Assembly (NCBI GenBank): GCA_020726505.1
Contig: JAHLEZ010000018.1
Location: forward strand, 744,001 to 808,000
Length of the DNA stretch: 64,000 nucleotides
Direction: 5' to 3'
Source: Leptodontidium sp. MPI-SDFR-AT-0119
Lineage: Eukaryota; Ascomycota; Leotiomycetes; Helotiales; Leptodontidiaceae
In this document: positions 53,253-64,000 of the stretch, one piece after another
Layout: each line of letters starts with the position of its first letter
How positions within the stretch are numbered: position 1 is the first letter of the stretch
Translations under genes and position numbers: made by a program
The notes under the pieces: generated by a model
What the model saw: only the letters and a program-made list of their open reading frames with translations
What the model was told of the DNA's origin: nothing
The model's database searches: none

Positions 53253-55594
53253 CTATCTTTCCGCTTTTGGGGGTTGCCACCCGTTCAAGTACGCCATTAA
53301 CCCCATCCCAATAAACACAACACCTACCATCGAGACGTATGGTGTTGTGTGATACAGTAGTGGACTCCCAGGAGGCCTTGAAAGAGTACTGACAGCCGAT
53401 GGGGTGAGCTGTTTTTCACTCGAAACAGCACTTCCGTTTGACAGGCCAGATTTACCCAGAAGCGAGTCAATAGCCTTCGTCGCCTCAAGGCTTCCATTAG
53501 GCAGATCTTCTGCCGGGAGGTCTTTAGAAAGTAATCGTGCATGCTCTGCCGATTTATGCCGCGCAAGCTCATCCACCCTGATCTTCTCCACCATCTCTGC
53601 CAATGTTTTCCGGTCCGTATCCCTCTCGGTCTCGGCAGTTTCGGCTCGCTTCTTGAAGGATTCCATTTGGTCTCGCAATTCTTGCATGTCAAGAAGCATA
53701 GACTCTAGGCGCTTCTCAAGTAATAATGTCGACTCGCTGATCGCAGTTGGGTCGACTGTATGATCTATCAACACCGGGTCGGCGGGAAGCTCCTCTTTTA
53801 CTTCGACGGGCTCCAAGGGTGGCTCAAATGCTTCCTCCATGACCGAACCTTCGTCACTAGCCTTAGCATCCCCATTTGCCCTGGCTTCAGATTGCTGCTC
53901 CAGTTTCTTTGCAAGCTCCTCGGCCTGCTCTCGTGCTTGTCGTTCTTTTTGCAGCATTTCTTCTAGGTCGCGTAATCTTGCTCCTTGGGTATCTATCTCC
54001 TTCTTAGCAGACGCGAGGGCCTCGACTAAAGTGATGATCTGACTAGTCGGTTCCTGGCGGACAGGGGAAACGCTCGGAACGGATTTTGGACGCTCGGTAT
54101 TGGTCCGCTTGAGTGGCGGTACTGGAGGATCGAAGATATGCGAGCGAGAAACATCGGGCTTCTCTGGAAGTGGCTGTTGTGGTGGTGGAGCTGGAGGGTC
54201 GGAAAATCGAGGTTTGACATCGCTTCGGAAGGATACTGAGCCACCATTGACTTGTGGAGCCTTAGGAGCCTCAACAACAGGAGCCTTCTCTTTCTCGTTC
54301 TCCTTGACATCCTCTTTTGACAGCAACGACCCGAAAAAGTTGTCCGTCCGCCCAAGCTCATTCGTCTGTAGTCGAGCTGCTCGCATTTCGTGCTACTAAA
54401 CGTTAGCTGAGACAACTTGACGGGGTTAAGAGCACTTACAGTGAGCCTTTTGACAATTTGCTCCGTGGTGACCGGTGTTAGCCAGAAATTCATAGGACGT
54501 TGTTGGCCCATGGCACTCATTTGACTTCCGGCTACACTGGCAGGAGGACCCAAACGACCGTTGCTTGTCACTGATCCAACACTACCTGTCCTCCCTCTCA
54601 TCTGCAATGAATTCTGAGATGGTAACATCATAGCCCCGTTTGCTGGATCCAAATCACCGAAGTTCATGTCTAAGACATTATTTGTCGCCCCGAGAAACCC
54701 AGCATGCTCGACCTTTGCTGCAACTTTGTGGTGTACAACAGTCTTTTGATCCTCGCTCACGATGTCGATTCCAAGTTCCAAATGATCCTGTGTTTGCAGC
54801 TCATGCGGTTCGGAGTCTCGATTCTCTGCAGACAGCCGAGCGTTGTTCACAAAGGTACCGTTGGAGGATTTTACATCTCGAATCCACACTTTCCCTTGCC
54901 GATCAGCCCATATTTCCGCATGTTGTCTTGACAAGACTTTTGAATCGAAGAACCCGTTTAAGGGCGTAGGCACTGTCTTGGCATTTGTTTGTCGCCCGAT
55001 TCGTAGACTGTCGGGGTAAAATGGTACCGATATCGTTTTCCTCTCGAAGGTGCCATTCATGGATAGCAGATACAGAACAGGGTTTCCTTCACCGACTGGC
55101 TGGGCGGGTGGCCGAGACCCATTCATTTGTTGTGTGGGTGGTTGAAGGGCATGTTGTGATGGTACAACCGCCGATGGTTGATGAATCGAGGTCAGAGAAG
55201 CCGCCGCTGTCGTCCCATTTTGGGCCAGTATCGATTGCGGTTTTGTGGTAGACATCCCTGGCAAAGGTTCTGTTTTGCCTGCCGGCCATGGTCCTGTCCT
55301 CTGTGTCTTTTTCCGCGCAGCAGCAGTTCCTCCCCATGTGCTGAGGTCGCCTGACGGTATCATGGGCACGCCATTGACCTGTGGTGGTGCTTGAGCAATC
55401 GTGGATGTCGAGGAGGTCGAGGAAGTGGAAGAGATAGACGAGGATGAGTTGGCGCGTTGAGCGCTTTTCCGTGGCATGAACATTCGGGCGACTTCGTCGG
55501 CGTTCATGGCATTGAGTCCTCCTTGACTGACATTAGCACTCCATGCTGACCGACTATTTTGTTGGAAGCTCGGTGGATTTGCAACCGCCGTCAT
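53253..55594 (-). CDS. pro45: FHA-domain tail-anchored protein of the STRIPAK complex (PRO45/HAM-4, SLMAP family)
   Basis: Two exons (55594-54440 and 54392-53253) encode 764 residues. A disordered Ser/Thr/Gln-rich N-terminus leads to an FHA domain at about 178-285: LRIGRQTNAKT, LSRQHAEIWAD and RDVKSSNGTFVNN are the phosphothreonine-binding Arg, Ser-x2-His and Ser-Ser-Asn-Gly motifs. A Pro-rich stretch follows, then a long coiled coil (about 515-700; LRDLEEMLQKERQAREQAEE) and a C-terminal membrane helix (SMVGVVFIGMGLMAYLNG). This plan matches SLMAP and fungal PRO45/HAM-4/Far9-10. STRIPAK organises cell fusion, septation and fruiting. The acceptor could be TTTAG or, three bases later, TTTAGTAG; only the second avoids a stop. 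Confidence 0.88.
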
Positions 55595-56428
55595 CTGCAA
55601 GGTATTCGAGATGTCGAGCTTGATGTTGGAGGTGGTATGGAGGATGGTAGGGGGTGGTATGGTTGGAATGTTTTCGTTTTAGAACCTCCCCATGGACCTC
55701 AACACGACAGCTTCGCGGCGCTTCGTTCTGAAATTCCTCTTCCAGGTCTGCAAGTAGCTCGGGCGTCTATGCTGCTTCTCCTGATGCCGTAGGGGTATAT
55801 TCCAGAAAGTGGTACTGCGTTGAAGGACATGGTCAGCTTCTGGCTCCCAGTTTTCCAACGCCATGGCCCCCCGGGGCGGTTCCAGGAGCACACGCTCCGC
55901 AGGCCTCAATCTGTCTTGCTGGCGGCATCTCTGTGGATAGGAGGATGAAGGAGACTCACATCAGTGTCGTGTCTGGTAGCCAGGTCAATTGTCGGTGGTG
56001 TGAGGGATGGCGGTAGGAGGTTGATGTTGCCAAATGGTAAAGTTTGGAGATCCTTTTCTGGGCTGGTCTCACTCGCGAGGTCGCAAGGACCTATCAGGAG
56101 CGAGATCGGGACTCGAGCACGCGCGCACATCCACCACTCAGCCGTTGCAGAAGAAAGGCACGTCGGAATACAGTGCAATATATTTTCGCAGATAAAGGCG
56201 TGAGTAAATAGATCTAATCGTCTTGAGCCTCCTATTAGTTGTCGGTGAGAAGCGTACGACTAAACTTAGTCACGTGGTGTTGAATGCGGAGAGAGCATGG
56301 TCCGTGCCCCGGGACAGCTTCGGCGGAAGCGCGAGCCAGCATATTGAATTGAACGACCAGTAATATATTTCTTTTCAGCCTCTTGGGAGTAAGACGACCT
56401 CACTTTCAACCACCTCACTCTCTTCAAT
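55595..56428. other. Divergent promoter between PRO45 and MGR2
   Basis: No gene. The acceptor-like CTTGCAG just before the PRO45 ATG hints at a 5' leader intron. The region is GC-rich near 55860-55900. Confidence 0.4.
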
Positions 56429-56977
56429 ATGCCAGTACCAGTGGGAGCCAATATGGGAGGGCCATCGGCCTTCGACAAGTGTGAGTTGGTCTTGTGGACA
56501 ATTGGGCGAGAGAAGCTCGGAGTAAGAGCATCTACTAATGAAGGCAAATAGGGAAGATGGGTGCTATGATGGGTAGCAGTAAGTTAACAGATCTTCATAT
56601 TGGCAGGCAGATGCTAAGACTTTATCTACAGCTGTTGGAGTTATCATCGGCTTCATATTCGGTATGTCGCAATTCCCATGAAAAGAAGGAGACTTCCTAA
56701 CTTTCGAAGGTTCGGTCAACATCATGAGGTACGGTGCAGGGCCAAATGGAGTTGGACGAACGTTGGGACAATACATGATGGGATCTGGGGCAACCTTTGG
56801 GTAATGCTGTTCCTCTGCGTGTTGCGTACATCTGCTAACAGTGGCAGATTTTTCATGTCCATCGGTAGCATGATTCGAACAGATACTATATCCCAGGAAG
56901 CTGCGGAGGCTTTTGCTCGATCAAAACGAAGACCGCTCATCATGCATCGACAACAATATCGACCAACTCGGGAATAA
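56429..56977 (+). CDS. MGR2: Mgr2/Romo1-type TIM23 translocase subunit
   Basis: Five short exons (56429-56480, 56552-56578, 56632-56661, 56710-56800, 56848-56977) give 109 residues in frame. Two membrane helices are clear: TVGVIIGFIFGSVNIMRYG and GATFGFFMSIGSMI, with Gly-rich faces (MGAMMGS) as in Mgr2/Romo1. RTDTISQEAAE and a basic C-terminus follow. Mgr2 sits in the inner mitochondrial membrane and controls lateral release of preproteins from TIM23. The first exon ends in phase 1, and two internal exons are only 27 and 30 nt. Confidence 0.9.
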
Positions 56978-59900
56978 ATGCAATGTATGAATGTGAAAGG
57001 GATTATGGAAGGTCTGGAATGTGCATAGTGGCGTTTGTGTATATGCTGGACGTGGCAAAAGCTTTCTACAAGTCGGTCTGGGGATCGAACTTGGCTCTCG
57101 GCTCTGTCCGACAATCTGGCCAGATTTCGGTCCATGTTTTCCCCTTGTATCAACACCATATAAATCAATACCCGTTTTTCGCACATATCAGGACAATGCT
57201 GCAGCTGGAATCACTCATTCACTCCCTTGGATCGGACCGATAGGATGTTTCCGCTACGGCAGTCACTTTACGGGCGAGGACATTGGTCGCTCTCCTTCTC
57301 CATCAAGTGTTGGAATATCTTTGTCTCAACTGGGTCAAGAATAAAGATGGGCGATTGATGAAAGTTGCCGATCTCATCTGCCCTCGACCGTCCATCATCG
57401 ATACTGGATTGCGAAGTTCGGGTTGATGTGATGGAGGTAGATGGTCCTCCCAAGATGCCGACGAGTAATACTTCCGTACTTGGAAGACGGCTCCGCACAT
57501 TGCCACATGGAGCCATTGAGTTCATCCTATAGGATAAGACTTTCCTCTCTTACTTTCATCTACATATATTTCCTCGGTGAGATTCGTCGTTTCACCTACT
57601 GATCATAGCCGCAACCACAGCTTTCCACTCATTCCCTTTGTATGTACAATGCACAGATCTGAGAGAGCAGTTTTTAATTACAGCTACAACTGTGTGACTG
57701 ATTTCTCTGTTGTTCCGAAGGAGTCTACGGAGGTCCAATCCTTGTTTCTATCAAGTTTGGCCACCCCTCAATCTTTCAACAGACTCTTATCAATTCAGCA
57801 GGGCCTCTCAGTACTTGTGTAACATCTCAGCGCGTAAATGTAGCCAGGAATCACCACAACCTCTCCCACAATTCAGCGCTCGGGACGAGCAGGCGAAGAC
57901 AAACTCTAAAAAGTCTACCGGGATGCCAGCCACGAATCTCACCTCAACAGGCTGAATCCTGACTCGGGATAAACATCGACGAATCAAAAAGAGGTTGTAG
58001 CTCTCCAAATTTGAGCCGCATTGTTTGTCTCCACCCTCATGCGTCAATGCAAGGCGTGCAACAAAAGATTTGTCGCTCATCAACATGAGACAAGGCGACA
58101 TTTTGGCGAGAAAGATAGGGGTAACCTTCACACTCTTTATACCCGAGCACCTCACCTCTTGAATACACGAGGAACACGATTCTCGTCACTCAAGAATTTG
58201 GATTCAATCCAGGCTGTCAGCATGGACCTCGAGAAGATAAAAAGAAAGAAAATACCGGTAATTCTGCATACAGTATGCATGCGGCGTACCATTGCGGCTC
58301 GGGGATCGTCGATGTCTAAAGGCACCTCCTCATGTCAAAGCTGGCATTAGTGCGTATCACCAAAATAGCAACATCAATTAATTCAATGACAGCGGCATTT
58401 CAAAAGTTTGTCATTCACACATGGGAAGACATTATTTCTTGAACATAGCTGTACTCATCATTCAACAGGCACTCACAGGACACCTAGATCCTGAGAATCG
58501 CCACGTGGACTTACCTGACAACACTACTTGAACTGAACTGCAGCTGAATTTGGCTGATCTGTAAGATTCCATCGAACAAAAAGTCGTCTTAGCGATGTTA
58601 CAGGACGTTCTGACGACTTTGAATCTCACCGTCTCGACAGCAGTGCACATGTAGATGTCATCGGTTTGGCCCCTCGGATACGGACAAGCAACACTTCACC
58701 AAATCTCTCCCCTGCGGTATGCACGTTTAAATCCCAAGGGAATATTGATCACGCAAGCGGAGAAGACAAGACTGAGTGTTCATCCGAATACAACAACGGG
58801 CCAGGAACGGGAATACTTTGATATTTCGAGTTCTTTGATTCCACCTTTCGAAACGCAGCATTGACAAAAACTCTCGAAGGAAGCTTGGAATACTCTTAGT
58901 TCAGTCTGGGCGGCTCCTCTCCACCCTTTCGACCCGTGTGTGTGTGGAAGATCTGTGCATGGATGCCCCCAACTTTATCTCAGCGACAACACGTCAACAA
59001 GAGTAACACTGCATAAACCTTGCAAGCACGACTACATCACAACTAAATGCACGATGCATGCCGTCTACTGGACTTGCATCTGGCTATTGGCGACCTGCAT
59101 TATGGACTTATTTCTCCTCTGATGCCGTTCTTTCCAAGACTTCAAGAGTCCTCATTTGAGGAGGTAATTCTTTTTTCAAGAGAAAAGGGCTTTATCGACG
59201 CAGATCCGGACATTGCCATCGGCCTTCCCCACGCTGATCGGGCTATTTCCCTCAACATGCCTCTCGCTTCGTGCGCTTATCTTGTCCTAAAGTATAGACG
59301 ATCTTCAAAAGAGGAAAAGCACAGACTGTGCCTTTTGCTAAGAGCTTTCTAGTTCCCGTACGCTCGGAACGTCGACAGAGCTAATACCTCTAGCTCTCAC
59401 ATGATCACATCACTTCAAAATATCGCTCAAGAAGCCTAGATTTCCGGAGACGTAAAGCTTCTCTAGTTTTCGCGTACGGCTTTCATGTTCTTGCAAGAGC
59501 CAGGGAGAAAGCCCCCTGAAGATCTCAGATTGGTTCACACCGGAGCTTTCCATCTCCTTTTCTACATGCATATCTTTTCCAATTACGTCGTCATGGCTTT
59601 CATCCCGTCCAAGCGTTGACTCGGAAATTGATGATTCAGAGCCCACATGCGGCAACGCTGAAATACAGACGCCCAATCTCTGGGCTCTGATCGCCCCCTC
59701 TTCTCGTCTGAGACCAGACGGTCCACACAGTTTCTTGTCAGCCACAAGTCGGATCTGCACTTAAATAAGACGAAGCGCTTACTCCGTTGTCTATCCTGCA
59801 TATCATCCCCGCTCTAAGAAGTCATCCCAACTGAATTTGGACGAGCTCGATGCTAACGGGCTGAAGCTGTCAGCTCTTTTCCTAATTAGCTAACACTATT

Positions 59901-60171
59901 CAAGCCATCGTCAGTGAAAATGGTCCGAGAACAAGCCAGTCAAGAGCTGACAAGACAAGGCTCCAGCCTGGCTGTGGTTTTTCTCTATCCTGCACGTAAA
60001 TTTGGCACGTCACTGGACAAGTGCGGTGAAAACCAACCCGGGCTTCGATGGGGGAAACTGGAGTATAAGTATTCTAGTTCCAGCTCATTCATTCTCAATC
60101 TTGCTCACCAGCCTTCAGTGGTCTGAAGAGATTTCACATTCGTTCAATCGTTTTGGTTTCGCTCCTACATA
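56978..60171. other. 3.2-kb gene-poor region
   Basis: Many short overlapping frames on both strands, none of a known family. The best are 59410-59760 minus (116 codons, hydrophilic: FRGLSPWLLQEHESRTRKLE) and 59047-59352 plus; both could be chance. Composition is normal, not AT-rich, so there is no sign of RIP. The last 300 bases are the laccase promoter and leader. Confidence 0.35.
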
Positions 60172-62167
60172 ATGTCTTTAATCGGCAACATAATCAAGGG
60201 GGTTCTTGGCGTTATTGGTGCCTTGACACAGCAGCAGACCAATGGGTGAGTCCCCCCCCCCATCTCAGCCTTGTCATCTTCCGTCCTCCCACGTTTCGAG
60301 TTTCAATACTCATCAGATCTGTACCTCCAATGATAACTGCTGACATGAGTGAAGTTTGTCTAAGTGGGGAACACTAGAAGCCCCAATCTTCCCTCAATTC
60401 TTAACCAACAACCCTCTCCCCGCTGGTTTTCCCTGGGGCTTCCTCACTGCCGCTGGCAGTAACCCCTATACCGAAGCACCAAATACCGGTGTCATTCGTA
60501 ATTATGACTTCACTGTCACTCGAGGACAAATTGCACCCGATGGATACCAGCAGAGTGTCATCCTAGTCAATGGCCAATACCCAGGACCACAGATCGAAGC
60601 AAACTGGGGAGATGTAATCCAAGTCACTATTCACAACAAGATTACTGGTCCGGAAGAGGGAACCGCTTTCCATTGGCACGGAATGCTTCAGAAAGAAACA
60701 CCTTGGTACGATGGTGTTCCGGGTGTTCAGCAATGCCCGATTGCTCCTGGGGACAGCTTCACATACCAATTCAGAGCAAGTCTTTATGGCACCAGTTGGT
60801 ACCATTCTCATTACTCTGCACAGTATGCTGGTAGGTTTAATACTCATTCATGTTTCTTCATAGCTAACCCAAAGGCAGGCGGTCTTTTGGGACCCATGAT
60901 TATCTATGGCCCCAAGTCCCCCGGCGTCAAATACGATATTGATCTCGGTCCGGTCTTTATCAGTGATTGGTTTCACAGAGAGTATGACGATATTGTAGCC
61001 GACACTCTTCGACCTGGTGGAAACCCGAGACCAGCTGCGGATAACAATCTGATCAACGGAAAGATGAACTTCGACTGCTCAACAAAGGCACCAGGTGACA
61101 ACACGAAATGTACCAACGATGCAGGACTCTCGAGATTCAAGTTCACAACCGGCAAGACTCACAGATTGCGGTTGATCAATGCTGGAGCAGATGCTTTGCA
61201 AAGATTCAGTATTGATGGCCACACTATGACTGTCATCGAGAACGACTATGTTTCAATCGTAAGTTCTTGCCACAACTTAATGACTGCCCATTGTGGAAGA
61301 CTGACCCGTGCGTAGAAACCATACACCACCAATGTCGTGACTCTAGGAATCGGACAACGAACGGACGTCTTGGTCACTGCTAACGTTGGAAAATCAAACT
61401 CAGCCTTCTGGATGCGCTCCAACATCTCGACACTCTGCTCCGCAGCAAAACAACCAAACGCACTCGCGGCCATCTACTACGATCAAGCAGACACATCCAA
61501 GGCTCCAACCAGCACAGCCTGGAATGTTCCCGACCCCGGAACCTGCGCGAACGACGACCTCGCCACGACTGTACCCACTTACCCCATCGCCGTCAAGACC
61601 CCCTCCACAACACAAACCTACAACATTGGTTTCTTCGTGAACTCAACAGGCAGTTTCCTCTGGACACTCGACGGGACATCCTTCCGGGCCAACTACAACC
61701 AACCCGTCCTCCTCCAAGCCGACAAGGGCAACTTCACATTCCCAGCCGAATGGAACGTGAAGAACTTCGGCAGTAACAGCACCATTCGCGTGGTCATCAA
61801 CAACCACTCGCCCGCCTCGCACCCTATGCATCTCCACGGACACAACATGCAGATCCTCTCCGAAGGGCCAGGCGATTACGACGGAACAACTATCATTAAC
61901 CCGTCGAACCCACAACGCAGAGATGTCCAGATGGTGCGTGCCAATGGCCACTTTGTCTTCCAGTACGACGCAGATAATCCAGGTGTTTGGCCTTTCCACT
62001 GTCACATCGCTTGGCATGTTAGTGGGGGTTTGTATGCCCATTTCATGGAGAGGCCGGATGATATCTCGAAGAAGAGCCAGATTCCGTATATTATGCAGCA
62101 GACTTGTGTGGATTGGGAGGCCTATTCTAATAGGGATGTCGTCGATCAGATTGATAGCGGAGTGTAA
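60172..62167 (+). CDS. Laccase-type multicopper oxidase
   Basis: Four exons (60172-60245, 60355-60830, 60879-61258, 61316-62167) encode 593 residues. A hydrophobic N-terminus ([19 protein letters not shown]) is a probable signal peptide. All four copper-binding motifs are visible in order: [26 protein letters not shown] and HCHIAWH. The T1 ligand region [12 protein letters not shown] is followed by a non-polar residue, and the fold has the usual three cupredoxin-like parts. It oxidises phenols with reduction of oxygen to water, outside the cell. Roles from pigment formation to lignin turnover are possible; the sequence cannot decide. No tandem cluster genes are near. Confidence 0.9.
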
Positions 62168-62688
62168 AACCTTCGCTTGAGGTGTGAAAGTGTCGGAAAG
62201 GAAGGAGGAGGTGGATTTTTTGTAAATATCTACATACATATCAACCAGAGGGAGGAAGTGAAGGGTAGTATGGAAATTAGTAATTTAATCTTGCCTGCCA
62301 CCGGTTGGCTTGTGTTCTTACTCTTTGAATTGATCAAGTGTGCTTGCTGTGTCTCACCAAAACAAACCAATCGAAGTCTCGGTTGGCTTCAGAAAGACAT
62401 CCTCATAAGAATCAGTGTAGTACATCTATTACAGAATACTCTCCTCAAGCGAGTGGATGTCTCGTTTCAATTTCCCTTGCAAAGATGTGCTTATCCTGAT
62501 CTCTATTCCCAAACGACAACAAACCATCGCTAAAACCTCCCAAGACCCCTCCGATATCGGTCACCCTTCCTCTTCTCTCACATTCCAGCCCCTGAGTCCC
62601 CCTCCCGATATCGGCTCCAACGCTCAAAAACTTTTTTCTATCCATAAATCCAAATAACAACTCCGTCATCATCCAATCACTAAAACAC
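62168..62688. other. Laccase 3' flank
   Basis: AT-rich untranslated sequence and short frames; nothing recognised. Confidence 0.45.
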
Positions 62689-62762
62689 GATCGCTTAGCT
62701 CAGTTGGTTAGAGCGTGGTGCTAATAACGCCAAGGTCGCGAGTTCGACCCTCGTAGTGATCA
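62689..62762 (+). tRNA. tRNA-Ile (anticodon AAU), intronless
   Basis: 74 nt. Acceptor stem GATCGCT/AGTGATC, D arm with TAGCTCAGTTGGTTAGAGC, anticodon arm TGGTG-CTAATAA-CGCCA with AAT at the centre, and T arm GCGAG-TTCGACC-CTCGT, ending in A. The A box (TAGCTCAGTTGG) and B box (GTTCGACCC) are regular, so this is a normal tRNA and a useful contrast to the two tRNA-like units. Confidence 0.95.
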
Positions 62763-63412
62763 GAAAGCATTCTTTTTGTCGTTTTTTTGAGATTGCCGTA
62801 GAAAGCTGCTCGTTTCACAAGTTGAGCGAAGCGGAGAGGAGAGAATTGAGGTGTGGGCGGGGTTCATTTTTGGCGTTGAAGAGTTGGAGGTTGTGCCGTA
62901 GAGTAGACGGTAAGCGGGGACGAGTCAGCGGCAAAGGCCCCTTAACCTTTGCCGAGGGCTTGTTGTTACTTGAATTCTCGAGGACCAACAATTGCGAGAA
63001 TACGGCAGATTAGGGCAGAATAACCAACGAGACAATTGACTTTGTTCCCAGACGAATTGTGTCTGCCGTTTGATAATTTTCATTTTATTCGGAACAGCAT
63101 AACGTGCGTTTCCACATTTTAACCGCCAGGATGGTTTTTAGACCGAGTTTAATTGTTTCAAACATTGTATTTTGAGATGACTGAAGGCGCCACTGTGATA
63201 GTGGCGCTGTCCAAACCGCGTTTTGTATACGCACCCAATCAAACAACTACTACAATGCGTTCCTCAGCTCACAACTGAGGCGTTTCCACAAAATCATCTA
63301 AATATGGAAAACCTCAGAAACTGTCCAGCGTTTCCTAGCGCAGCTTAATTATCAGAGACAAAATCGTTGACTACTAGAAAACTCTTCCAATTTTATTCAT
63401 AGCTTTTTCAAA
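62763..63412. other. Intergenic after tRNA-Ile
   Basis: No gene apparent; a small inverted pair GGCGCCACTGTGATAGTGGCGC occurs at about 63187. Confidence 0.4.
62773..62777 (+). terminator. Pol III terminator after tRNA-Ile
   Basis: T5 run 11 bases beyond the tRNA end, with a longer T run at about 62782. Confidence 0.6.
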
Positions 63413-64000
63413 ATGGGAAATCACCCCAGCAACATCATTCTCACACATTCAGAGGGTGTCATCGGTCCTAGTATAATCTCCCTTTTGTACATGATCAACT
63501 CAGCCTACATTCGATCACCTATCTTGTGCCTGTTTCTCGCTGGAAAGGATCGAACACGGATCTCGAAATCATTTCCTTGGCTTCCAGCTTTCATCGTTCT
63601 CTTCGGACCATTGGTTCTTCCCACAAACGTTCTCTAGCTCCGGTTGTATTCAATATTGGATTAGGGCAGCTGTTACCATCCTTTTCAGACATGTAGAATT
63701 TGAAACATAGGTCAAAGATGCGCTTGGAGAGCTTGCCTGGAGCTTGGTCTCCCTGACCCCGTTGGCCTTGTACATTTTCGCGATGGCGATGTTTCGGGCA
63801 CCATTTGGGGATTTTCTGGACTTCTTCTGGAATTTAGTAGCGGTTTTGGGGTTGGGGCTCTCGCTGCTCGTTACGACATCATTGCACATTTCCTCAATAT
63901 CGACTTTCTGGCCAGTTTCTGTGCAAACGGATGGGTTTGGAGACTCACAAGCTTCACGTGGAAGCTTTTCAGGAGGTATTGGCTCTACCCTCCTTGGCTT
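63413..64000 (+). CDS. Partial membrane protein, open at the right window edge
   Basis: The first frame starts at 63413 (MGNHPSNIILTHSEGVIGPS...LLYMINSAYI) and has hydrophobic parts. A second open frame from about 63711 to the edge (ALGELAWSLVSLTPLALYIF, then LVAVLGLGLSLLVTTSLHI) has two clear membrane helices. The frames differ, so an intron ending at about 63654-63710 would join them. No family recognised. Confidence 0.35.

Noticed and set aside
40164..62167. A biosynthetic cluster containing the dehydratase, deacetylase, regulator and laccase
   Set aside because: The genes are 5-15 kb apart with housekeeping genes between and no synthase or transporter is present.
61643..62239. 198-codon minus-strand frame
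   Set aside because: Antisense of the laccase C-terminal exon.
1..64000. CRISPR array, operon or prophage structure
   Set aside because: Spliceosomal introns and gene families show a fungal nuclear genome; no regularly spaced repeats were seen.

Overview
This window is nuclear DNA from a filamentous ascomycete (Pezizomycotina; Leotiomycetes is my best guess). Most genes have several short GT..AG introns of about 44-75 bp. The products include a subgroup-C-type chitinase, a multi-LysM protein, a laccase, a Zn2Cys6 regulator and PRO45/HAM-4, Rsm22, Mgr2 and Hst2 homologues. A central AT-rich block carries the transition-only damage of repeat-induced point mutation (RIP). All family calls come from reading translations by eye; no database was searched.

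Region 1 (1-5.8 kb) holds decaying genes: a partial GNAT-type acetyltransferase, a conserved protein with a frameshift, a PD-(D/E)XK nuclease-like gene with two frameshifts and a changed catalytic residue, and the N-terminal relic of a fungal sensor histidine kinase with two stop codons.

Region 2 (5.9-15.3 kb) is a divergent pair: a secreted protein of about 860 residues with about eight LysM-like modules (minus strand) and a chitinase of about 1,119 residues with a hevein-type domain and a GH18 domain (plus strand). They share a promoter region of about 1.05 kb, and a conserved hypothetical gene follows.

Region 3 (15.6-29.1 kb) is a transposon graveyard. A hAT DNA transposon (17957-29056; 8-bp target duplication GTATCCTC) is split by a full-length Copia LTR retrotransposon (18539-26072; two 255-bp LTRs; 5-bp duplication TATAC). 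The Copia element also carries, between RNase H and the 3' LTR and on the opposite strand, remains of a spliced accessory gene encoding a Cys-rich and helical protein. This is the most unusual item in the window. To the left lie an inverted pair of LTR pieces and an RNase H-like pseudogene next to the hAT insertion site.

Region 4 (29.1-64 kb) is mostly ordinary euchromatin: RSM22, a single-pass membrane protein, an NAD-dependent epimerase, a kinase fragment, a dihydroxy-acid dehydratase without an obvious presequence and with an 8-nt exon, HST2, a membrane-anchored polysaccharide deacetylase, a zinc-cluster regulator, PRO45/HAM-4, MGR2, a laccase, tRNA-Ile(AAU) and a partial membrane protein at the right edge. 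Two related tRNA-like Pol III units (35355-35505 plus; 46692-46872 minus), with A and B boxes separated by an unusually long insert, are the other unexplained signal.
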